Shown piece after piece: positions 55,316 to 64,000 of a DNA stretch of 64,000 nucleotides. Source of the stretch: Platynereis dumerilii. Lineage: Eukaryota > Annelida > Polychaeta > Phyllodocida > Nereididae. The position numbers were made by a program, and so were the translations under genes. The stretch's first letter is position 1. The number at the start of each line of letters is the position of its first letter. Below the pieces are notes generated by a model. That model was given only the letters and a program-made list of their open reading frames with translations, searched no databases and was not told the DNA's origin. The stretch is from the NCBI GenBank assembly GCA_026936325.1, contig JAPTHN010000016.1, forward strand, positions 806,001 through 870,000. The letters are read 5' to 3'.

Positions 55316-55339
55316 GAGCCAAAACTTGCCTGACATCAT

Positions 55340-55920
55340 TGTCAAACTTGTGTAAGTTTGGACTTTGTTTCCATGGCTACAAGTTTCCATGGATACTTAT
55401 ACGCATTAAGTGAGCAATGAAGCCCTATAAAATAGGCTATCCAACAAGGCCACATTTGTGCATATTGTGTAATTGTTGCAGCCATTGCGGTTGGAAATGT
55501 TGTACGAAACCTTTTAAAAATGTTAATTTCTCAGGTCTGACCTTGAATTGTGGTCACCCTGCACATGAACAATAGCATGCATAATTATGGTTGTACATGC
55601 CAGGATGGTTGAATGATGTCTGGCTGAGGAGTAAGTCCCTAAAAATGAATTTTCAAGTTTTCAAGTCAAATTTGTGTAATTTTGAACTTTGTTTCCATGG
55701 CAACCAGTTTCCATGGATACTTAAACACATCACATGAGTAATGAAACCCTATAAAATAGGCTATCCAACAAGACCACATCTGTACATATTGCACAATTAT
55801 TATAGCTACTGTGGTAGAACATATTGTATGAAATCCTAATAAAATGTCAATTTCTCAGGTTTGACCTTGAATTGTGGTCACCTTGGTCATGTGACCCAGA
55901 AGGTCACATGACCAATAATG
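55340..55920 (-). repeat. 345-bp tandem repeat, right arm, inner units
   Basis: Reverse complement of the left-arm units (TTTCCATGGATACTT, AAAATAGGCTATCCAACAAG). It ends with the GGTCATGTGACC hairpin at about 55,887-55,913. The array is cut here by the 55,921-58,229 insertion. Confidence 0.85.
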
Positions 55921-56461
55921 GAGACCGTCAGGTCTTTGCGCGAAGCGCAGAGACCAGAGGTCTTCAAATGGTAGGAGATAGAGCTACTCACACAGTGATA
56001 TACTAGGCACATCTTGAGGATGCGGCAAGCAGTCAAAAAGTGGCACCTTGATTGTGACGTCATTTCTAAATGAGACACAATGCTGATGACGTCATAAGAG
56101 AGTCTAGACTGGTGACGTCATGAATACTTAAATCTAAAAATAGATCGAAACGCTGCAATAATCACAACTCACCAAAGATTGTCACGTCATTATGATGGTT
56201 GAGTTCACTCTGTGGGTTGAGTTATCAAACTGTAATAATTTTATGTAACTGGGAGAAAATATGTTGCCAGCTGGGCGGCTATCCACACTGCTCACTCTTA
56301 AAAAATGCACACCTTTAAGTTCAGCTTAAAAACTAACTTCTAACTTAGGTATAGGCATGTAAATTCGGACACACGGATGTGCCATGACCTTACAAAATTG
56401 AGTGTGTCTCTTTGTGAAAAAAAACATCCTTCGGATTTTTTCCAAACTTTCACAATCTTTA

Positions 56462-57945
56462 GGGTAATGTTCCTTGAGTCGGACACTTTATTTCTAGACA
56501 TGTTAGAAAGTAATAACTATGATGAGCCTATTGGCTCTGGGTTAGCATACAAGGCCTCAAATTATAACGTTTTCCCAAACTGAATACAAAATTGCTCTGT
56601 GGTGCAGATAAATCCCTGAATACTATGTTAGTTTTATGAAACAAAAAATGAAAGAGGGCATCTTTGAATCGGACAGTTAAGGTGACTCAAGCGTGGTAGT
56701 TTGATCATACAGATTTTTCTAAAATTTTGCACAGGTAGTCTATGGGACCCATACATTCCAAAAATGAAAAATAAAAAAGTTTCACCGACTCGTTTGGTTG
56801 CTATGGTAACAGCATATTTGGCCTGATGACTGCTCAAAAGTTATAAATTGAGTTTTTGGTTATGTACCACAGAATAAAGCATTACATGCATTTGTCACAC
56901 AAAAATGTCAGAAATTTCTTCCCATGGATGTAAACCAATACATTTGCCACAAATTTGAAGAAAAAGGTTAAAAAACTTTTTTCTGTAAGAGCTCAAAGGG
57001 CACAAACACACTAATTAATTGCAGATTTTGCATGCATCAATTTTGGCAGTAATCAAATTTTAGGAAAACGATCATACAGATTTTTTTTAAAATTTGCATA
57101 TATCATAAACAGGTTATTGTCAAACAAATGTCCAAAAATAAAAAAAATTCACCGAGTCGTTTTTTAACTGCAGTACCATGACTATGCCAATGTCAATTTA
57201 AAGAAATAAAGACAATTTTAGACACAGTTGACTGAAATTAGTTGAGAAAATTCTTTTGATAAAGACGAGAAGCTGAAACTTTGAATTAGCATAGAATAGG
57301 TATTACTGCATTCAATAAAAAAATAATTATGCTTCTATCTGCATTAGATCTCATTTAAATAGCAAATTACTGGCTGCCATGCTGTTAAAAAAAAGAGAGC
57401 AGAAAATGGTAACGTCACAACTTTTTCAGGGCCTGCAGCAGTTGTGACGCTATGTTGCTAGGCAACCAGGCTGCTCAGAAGTATGTGCAGTGTACCACGG
57501 TTGAGTCACCTTAACTCCTTTTAACAATACCTTACAGATATAGCTGGTTAACAACATTCCAGTCCTTTAAAAAGCCTGAATTATGGCACAAAACTGAACA
57601 AGCCCATCTCCAGCAAAAAGATGGAAAAATGGAAGTACAGCGTACAATCAATGTCATAGGTCCACAAAAGATGCCTTCACTCTGACTAAATTATATTAAA
57701 ATGCACAAATATCTGACAAAACATTATCAGAAAAACGCACTTTTTACCCTATCTTTATAGCCATGAAAAATATACTTAAGTTTGTCATGTCATATTGATA
57801 CTTTTTGAGTAGATAAAGGAAGTCTTAAGCAAAATATTGGTAGCAAATATATAGACATACATGCTCTCAAATAGCCAATTGAGCCCTACAAAAAGTGTCC
57901 AACTCAAGGTCACCTTCTAAGTGTCCGACTCAAAGAACATTACCC
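56462..57945. mobile_element. nested TIR element, 1.48 kb, TA flanks
   Basis: The ends GGGTAATGTTCCTTGAGTC and GACTCAAAGAACATTACCC, extending to CGGACACTT and AAGTGTCCG, are inverted over about 32 bp with one or two mismatches. TA flanks both sides. No transposase. Confidence 0.75.
56681..57510. mobile_element. nested element, 830 bp, TTAA flanks
   Basis: GGTGACTCAAGCGTGGTA at the left and TACCACGGTTGAGTCACC at the right are inverted with one mismatch. TTAA lies at 56,677-56,680 and 57,511-57,514. A TTAA target is used by piggyBac and Kolobok elements. The interior shows no protein. Confidence 0.75.
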
Positions 57946-58049
57946 TAGCTAAGCAGTTCATACGAACATTTGGCAAGTTACATCGAGTTTTCTTGAGAAT
58001 CCAACAATCAATGTTACTTTTAAGAAGTGTGTGTTTTTAAGTTTGAGCA

Positions 58050-58051
58050 GT

Positions 58052-58114
<63 letters not shown>

Positions 58115-58115
58115 C
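58050..58115. repeat. (TCTA)n microsatellite
   Basis: Pure TCTA run of about 16 units. Confidence 0.9.
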
Positions 58116-58229
58116 ATTTAAAGCATCACAAATAAAAATTTAAACACCAGAAAGAAATGTCAAAAACATCAGATAAATATGTATCTAAATGCCTGACGGT
58201 CTCGCTATGCTCTTTGGCATCATCATATT

Positions 58230-58935
58230 ATGCCTAATTATGGTTGTACATGCCTGCTTGGTTGAATGAAGTCTGGCTGTGGAGTAAATCCCTAAAAATG
58301 AATTTTCCAATTTTCAAGTCAAATTTGTGTAATTTCGAACTTTGTTGCCATGGCAACCAGTTTCCATGGACATGTACATAAATTTTGTGTGAGATTGAAG
58401 CTTATAACAAGGGCTATCCAACAAGACCACATTTGTACATATTGCATAATCATTGTAGCTACAGTGGTAGAAAACTGTGTATGAACTCTTAATAAAATGT
58501 CAATTTCTCAGGTTTGACTTTGAATTGTGGTCACCTTGGTCATGTGACCCAGAAGGTCACATGACCAATAATATGCCTAATCATGGTTGTACATGCCTGC
58601 TTGGTTTAATGAAGTCTGGCTGTCAAGTAAATCCCTAAAAATGAATTTTCCAATTTTCTAGTCAAATTTGTGTCATTTCAAACTTTGTTGCCATGGCAAC
58701 CAGTTTCCATGGATATGTATATAAATTTTGTGTAAGATTGAAGCTTATAACAAGGGCTTTCCAGTGAGACTAAATTTATCCACATACTGGCATTATTGTA
58801 GCTACAGCAGTTAAAAATACTGTATGAACTCTTGAAAAAATGCTTATTTCTGAGGTTTGACCTCAAATGGTGGTCAGTATGGTCATGTGACCAAAAAGGT
58901 CACATGACCATAAAAATGAGTAATTGAGGTAGTAC
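58230..58935 (-). repeat. 345-bp tandem repeat, right arm, outer units
   Basis: Two units inverted relative to 50,580-51,270, with hairpins at about 58,541 and 58,883. Identity to the outer left-arm units is visibly high over long stretches. Confidence 0.85.
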
Positions 58936-59322
58936 ATGCCAGGTTGGCTTGATGAAGTCTAACTATGGACTAAATCCCTAAAAAATGCATTTTACTAGTG
59001 TTATGATGAGTGTAAAAATAATATGACTTGGTTGCCATGGTAACCGATTTGTGAAAAATTGCACCACTTTTCTTAACTGCATCCCCAAGTTCCATAATCT
59101 AGAGAATCTCACGATTCCAACGATGTATAGATTGTCCATCCCTCTTTCGGGGTGAGCCAACCGCCCATTTTTTCTCCTTGGCTCCCAGACTAGTAATGCT
59201 GCGTCTCTAATTGTGTGCAGTCCATGTCCAGTCTGTGTCAGGCAGTGTGCAGTCTGTGACAGGCCCCTATGCTCGACGCAGACCAGTGTCAATTCCAAAT
59301 CTCCAAGATGTGAACGGGGCTT

Positions 59323-59888
59323 TATTGGCATTAGATTGCAAGGTACCCTTCCTATTGTATCAGTGTCTAATTGGCATTGAAGTGCCAGTGTCCAATTGGT
59401 TTTGAAGTGCCAGCACTTCATTCACTGATTGGTATTGAAGTGTCAGGGTAAGATACTCTTGTTGAACATTCTTAAAGTGCAATTAACCTGTTTTCAGAGG
59501 TTAGAACTGGGATTTGCTTTGGAATTCAGTTTGAATAGGCCTAACTTGTGATTAAATGTTTCTTTCTTTTAAAGGCACACAATAGTGCAATTTTTTTTAT
59601 TGGTTGAGAGCTTCAGATGTACCTTTAAAAAAACACGACAGTGATCCTTTTGAAACTCTCCCACAATAAATCCATGCAAAAATTATTTTAGTTACTGATT
59701 TTGGCCAAATTTTTGGCACAAGCAAAAGCGACTCCTGTAGGAAGAAACTGAGCAAGACACATAAGACTGGGTAATGAATATTCAAATAGATGACCATTTA
59801 TGACCTCTGGAAGTATGAAAGAACAGAGAGGCCTAGTTGTGAAATGTTTTATGAACAAAGGGATGAAACTAAAAAAGCTGACAGTATA
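59323..59888. other. no gene seen
   Basis: Repeats of TTGGNNTTGAAGTGCCAG (59,370-59,445) resemble 48,840-48,935. Otherwise nothing. Confidence 0.35.
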
Positions 59889-61565
59889 AATTTCACTGTG
59901 GCAAAACTGGACGAGGGTAACTGAGTTACCCTCGTCTCAATTTCTCAAAATTAATTGAAAAAACTAGGTCATCCCATTGGATCCCATGTTAAAGAAGGAC
60001 GAGGGTAATTGCTTTTCTCCAGATTGAATGACTAAGGTAACTGCGATTGCTGACGAGGGTAACTGCTTGTAAATTGTGTATTGAACTGATATTGATATAT
60101 AGAAAGAACAGTTCTGTGGTGTGTTTGTGTACATTATAGTCAAATCACATTCAAATAATGCCAAAAATATATCTTAATAAGTCATACATTTAGAGTTAAG
60201 TTCCAGTTAATATTGGGAAAGTACAGAATACATGTGCAATAATTTTCCGAAATTGGATAGCTCAACAGACCCTGGTGTAAATGGAAGATATAAAGTAACA
60301 AAAGGAGATGCACGCACACAAAGTTTTAAAATTAGTACATAATATATTGGTGGACACTGCATATAGAGGAGCCATCTGAACATTAGAACTTCAAAGTGAA
60401 GGCAGCTTTGGAAGTTGTTGAACACAAAAATAAGAAGGCTACTCGGAAATTGATTCATGGATTTCTACATACATACAAATTCTCAATGTTGCATGAATTA
60501 CAATAATTATGTTGAACAGTATAATTTTTCATGTAAGATGAAATGCCAGATTTGCTCCAGATGAACATTATGCTAAGAATTAGTAATGATACATACCTCC
60601 TTTCGCAATTTCTCAATTATTGTTTGTATTGAAAACCATAGATCAATTCCATATAGTCAAGTGAGGCATTACAATAATGGTTTTCAATACAGGCAATAAC
60701 ACTGGAGTCTCAGATGCTGAATTTTCAAATAGCATTGTAAAAAATTTATCTGGCGAAACGTGAGGAGAGATGTCTATTTTGAATAGTTTTTTTGTTTATT
60801 CTGATCCTCACAGTTTAAAAAACGTGCATGCACGTGAAGAGGTGTTGTATATCTAGATAGATTATCTATTTACTATCTTCCAATCTATCAGTCGTTCTAT
60901 CAATATGGATCTTTCAGCAGTACCTACAATTAATTTTCTGGCGTCTATTTAACTTGAGTTGAAGAATTGTGAATTCCCTGCTGCTGTGACAGCAGCTCAA
61001 AAACAAAACGAAGAGAGGTTGGTAGCTATATAACTAGATAGATAGATAGATAGATGGGTAGATAGAGAGACTTTCATTTGATTTGTACGATCAGAACATA
61101 CATAATATGTAATTACATGGGAGAGAAAGGGTTGAAATGTTAAAAATATATACCCCCCCTTCAGGAAATTTATAACATGGATATGTATTTTTATTTGTTT
61201 TAAAGGCTTACTTAAAAACCCAAGAAAAGCAAAAATGCTGATTTTGCTATGGCCTTTTTACCTGAAGTTTGAAATATGAAAATTGAGAGAAAAATCAGGA
61301 ATGTTCAATCGAATCTGAATTTAAATGAAGTGTGGATGGGTAGTTGAGACAGTCAACGCCTGATGAGACACGTGAAACAGCACGACCCCAAAAGTTGAAA
61401 AATTACAAGTACACATATTAAGTTGTTTGTAGACATCAATGACATCACGACAGGTGCTATACATCCCATTGAAATGAACTGCCAATCTGTCATTGTTGAC
61501 CTCAGTGATGATAGCATTGAATATCTAGGATATGTCCTCAACAATAACTGATGAGTCACAAGTTT

Positions 61566-61621
61566 AAAAATAACGTGCAAGCACTTTAACAGCTGCTTGT
61601 AGATAGACTATCTATCTGGCC

Positions 61622-61690
<69 letters not shown>

Positions 61691-62118
61691 ACTATCTAAC
61701 TATCTATATTTGTCTATATATATCTCACTTCCTTTCATGCTTCCTTCTTTTCTTCATTCCTTCCTCCTTTCCTTCCTTCCTTCATTCCTTCCTTCCTTCT
61801 TTCATGCCTTTCTCCTTCTCTTCTTTTATTGGTTGAAGCTTTTTAATGAATTTGTAAACAATCCCCCTGGCTGGCACTTGGCAGCTGCCATCACTGCAGC
61901 AGAACATTTAAAATTCGCGGGAAAAATGTACATTTTAGTTTAGAAAATAAAAATTTATTGTCACAGAAGTTTACGAAAAGTTGATGGAAGCAAGATAATA
62001 TTCTATTCAGACTGCATGCCAAGTTTTAATGACATAGGTGAAACAGCACGACCAGGGCAGTTGTCATAAGTTTTCCTGAAACTCCTCTCGTAATACAGGC
62101 TGCAAGCAGCTGTAAAAA
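61566..62118. mobile_element. microsatellite-bearing inverted-repeat element, copy 3
   Basis: Starts AATAACGTGCAAGCACTTT with AACAGCTGCTTGTAGATAG. It has a (TCTA)n tract (61,620-61,690) and a CCTT tract (61,740-61,830). It ends GCTGCAAGCAGCTGT. It is inserted inside the 59,894-63,631 element. Same family as 13,882 and 18,773. Confidence 0.8.
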
Positions 62119-63345
62119 ATGGCAAGAATAGGGATATGAACTCACTAGGAACATTCCAGTGCCTTTCTGCAAGCTCTTGTATTTCGTCGACTGTAACAAG
62201 TTTTCCCAAAATTCCTTTCGCAATAGAGATGATAAAAAACTCAATCTAAGACATGCTGACCTTATGGCATGATTGTTACAGTTTAAGACTTTATAATTTT
62301 ACCTCGGACATAATAGCATAAGTCTTTGCTAATGTTTTTTGTTTTAAAATCCGAGTTTAAGAAAAATTTTGTATCTTCACTATCTTGTATCTTGTATCTT
62401 GTATAATTAATTTTCATTAGACATCACCAAGATACTTATTCCATTGGAAAAGCTGGAATCTAACTGATAATTTTGCATGTTAGTGCCCTGCTAAGGATTA
62501 ACACTGTTAAAAACAGCAAAAAAACAATCAGATTAATGTTTATTTTGGCAAAACTTATAAGTTAAGACGTATAATGGAAGAGGCATATGTTAGTCAGTTA
62601 GACACTTCTTTGTTGGGTTCTAACATGCAGTTTTGTCAGTTATATCCCTCCCTCCGGTCGAGATCTTACTGATAAAAATGCATTTTAGAACCCTCCAAAT
62701 CGGTGTCTAACTATAATACTTTAAAAAAATACTGTGAGGATCTTTTAAAGTGGATCATAAAGTGATGGGTCGCCATTTAAATAAAAGAAGAAGAAGAGCC
62801 ATATTTGAAAGTCAGTAAGGATTTAAAAACAATATATACATGTATGTCATTAACAGAATTTACAAAAATAAAAGTCATTGAAATTTCAACATTTATGGCT
62901 TCTCAAATCATAACAGAATGAATTTATTTCTGAACTCTACTGCATGCCAACTCTTCAAGTATTTTTCTAAAGATTCTAACTGATTTCTATAATTAACCCC
63001 TCACAATCAGAATGGATTGGTCATACAATGTCATTACAGTATCTATGGATTGTTTTAGCAAAAATGATTTTACATAAGGTATATTTGAGCTCCAGTGCAT
63101 TTAGCCAACGAGATACTTGTACAACATTACTTCAAAGGAACTCTTGAAAATGGACTTGTCTAACTAGTCTATGTACACTGATACAATTTTCCCATATATA
63201 TATATAGGCTACAGTATGCTACAAGAGTTTGTGTTGAATGCTTGATCAACAGTTTTTGTAGCTTCTGTGATTGTTTGGGTATGTCTGGACAATTCCTGTA
63301 GTATATTCACTTTGAGTTTTTGGATATTACTCATGACTGACAATG
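62119..63345. other. interior of the CACTGTG element, no gene seen
   Basis: TATCTTG repeated four times at about 62,378-62,403 is the only structure noted. No coding was recognised. Confidence 0.35.
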
Positions 63346-63784
63346 GGCAATTACCCTCGTCATGGGAACAAGCATGGTTACAGTTACCCTCGTCTCGAGA
63401 AGCAGTTACCCTCGTCATTTCGGAGGTGCTTTAAGCTATTTCTAGAGTCACACAGCCTGAATATGCACTTGCTCTTTCTTGTAATGTTATTCTGAATGCC
63501 TGATAATGGTTATACATCACTTGAATAACTCGTAAAATCACTAATAAGCTCATATTCATGATTACATAATATTTAAGGCTATTTTAGAGACGAGGGTAAC
63601 TCAGTTACCCTCGTCCAGTTTTGCCACAGTGAATTTGAGACAAACTGAAACTGTGGAATGTCTTGCAAACACTTGTGATAAGGTCTATTGCGCAGCCAAC
63701 TCCGCCCAACTGTCATTCATAAGAATAATGATAAATTCTGGGGTGCTGATTGGCTGATTCTTGAGACTTTATTTGGCACTGGTT

Positions 63785-63940
63785 CAGGGGAGGATCCAGA
63801 AAAATCCGGTGGGGGGGTCTATCGGGCTATCGCGGCGCGGAACGCATAATTCGAGACATAACGCGACTGCGTGCGGATAAAATCAACATGTAAAAATATA
63901 TAAATTTTGGTCTGGTGCATCCCCCCTGCGTCCGTCCCTG
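63785..63940. mobile_element. hAT MITE, 156 bp, 8-bp TSD
   Basis: Starts CAGGGGAGGATCCAG and ends GCGTCCGTCCCTG. It is flanked by CACTGGTT at 63,777-63,784 and 63,941-63,948. No coding. Confidence 0.85.
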
Positions 63941-64000
63941 CACTGGTTAATTTGCCTCATATTTGCCAGAACGCTTCTTGTGATGCCAGCAACTGGTATT

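Larger units (their letters stand above)
55921..58229. mobile_element. 2.3-kb TIR element inserted in the right arm
   Basis: GAGACCGTCAGG at the left and CCTGACGGTCTC at about 58,192-58,203 are inverted. The tandem unit it interrupts resumes with ATATTATGCCTAATTATGG. The exact right edge is uncertain by about 25 bases. It carries another element nested in it and a TCTA tract (58,050-58,115). No coding was recognised. Confidence 0.6.
49127..59322. mobile_element. 10-kb inverted-repeat (foldback) structure with tandem arms
   Basis: AAGCCCCGTTCACAT at 49,127 returns inverted as ATGTGAACGGGGCTT ending at 59,322. Inside, TAGTCTGGGAGCCAA and GAAAGAGGGATGGACAATC (50,350-50,415) return inverted at 59,135-59,190. 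Each arm then has about four units of a 345-bp tandem repeat (left 50,580-51,970; right 55,340-55,920 plus 58,230-58,935), opposite in direction. The centre holds a 145-bp tandem repeat. Later insertions and minisatellite growth have made the arms unequal. No transposase is visible. Confidence 0.7.
59894..63631. mobile_element. 3.7-kb element, 45-bp perfect TIRs, CACTGTG ends, 5-bp TSD
   Basis: The left end CACTGTGGCAAAACTGG is matched perfectly for 45 bp by the inverted right end. AATTT flanks both sides (59,889-59,893 and 63,632-63,636). ACGAGGGTAACTG and its inverse recur near both ends (about 59,912, 59,932, 60,000, 60,054, 63,350, 63,383, 63,408, 63,594 and 63,607), as expected for transposase-binding sites. 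No transposase was recognised, so it is non-autonomous. CACTGTG with a 5-bp duplication is compatible with Transib/RAG-like elements, but other CACT-ended families are possible. Confidence 0.8.

Noticed and set aside
58978-59421. 147-residue minus-strand frame
   Set aside because: It crosses the subterminal inverted-repeat block and the end of the foldback, and parts of it recur in the other arm without being kept as a frame.
59894-63631. Calling this element a ProtoRAG or RAG relative
   Set aside because: Only the heptamer-like end and 5-bp duplication agree; no RAG1/RAG2-like or Transib coding is visible, so it is kept as a lead only.
1-64000. tRNA or rRNA genes
   Set aside because: No cloverleaf with A and B boxes and no rRNA-like stretch was recognised by eye; a tRNAscan or Rfam run was not possible.

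Overview
The window is repeat-rich metazoan DNA. It contains no convincing complete host gene. Frequent AGGCCTA-type words, (TCTA)n tracts, many short hAT elements and a CR1/L2-rich LINE population suggest a marine invertebrate deuterostome such as an echinoderm or hemichordate. This is inferred from sequence style only and the taxon is not proven. Almost everything that can be supported is a transposable element, often one inside another, or tandem repeat DNA.

Layout. 0.1-2 kb: a degenerate minisatellite and a 1.3-kb hAT element with a perfect 8-bp target duplication. 2-15.1 kb: a decayed L2-type LINE broken open by three insertions: an inverted-repeat element (2.6-3.6 kb), an 8.8-kb PIF/Harbinger transposon (4.8-13.5 kb) and a microsatellite-bearing inverted-repeat element (13.9-14.3 kb). 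The Harbinger carries a transposase on + and a broken MADF/SANT-like partner gene on -, facing each other. Between them lie (TCTA)n arrays, a mariner-type MITE with perfect ends and an orphan histone-type mRNA 3'-end signal. 15.5-24.1 kb: a long-TIR element, a second copy of the microsatellite-bearing element, a small hAT MITE, a 2-kb satellite whose units carry YY1-like motifs, and CCAAT-rich DNA.

24.3-30.64 kb holds the most interesting element: an almost whole LINE. Its ORF1 region encodes a NADAR (YbiA/DUF1768) domain followed in the same frame by an SGNH-hydrolase domain. A single TAA separates them. An endonuclease-reverse transcriptase polyprotein follows in the next frame, then a 3' UTR and a poly(A) tail. 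NADAR enzymes are known to act on ADP-ribose adducts, so this LINE may carry its own ADP-ribose-removing activity.

30.6-49 kb: foldback, mariner-like and hAT MITEs, one possible host exon on -, a 4.4-kb element with TIRs of about 570 bp and internal 270-bp repeats, and a 2.6-kb hAT-like element with two further elements nested in it. 49.1-59.3 kb: a roughly 10-kb inverted-repeat (foldback) structure. Its arms are 345-bp tandem units with M-box hairpins, and it is interrupted by minisatellites and a multi-level nest of transposons. 59.9-63.63 kb: an element with 45-bp perfect TIRs starting CACTGTG, a 5-bp target duplication and subterminal repeats. A 156-bp hAT MITE closes the window.

The window records repeated rounds of transposition, and the nesting gives a relative order of insertion. 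The coding capacity is the Harbinger pair (transposase plus DNA-binding partner) and the LINE proteins (ORF1p with two enzyme-like domains plus pol).
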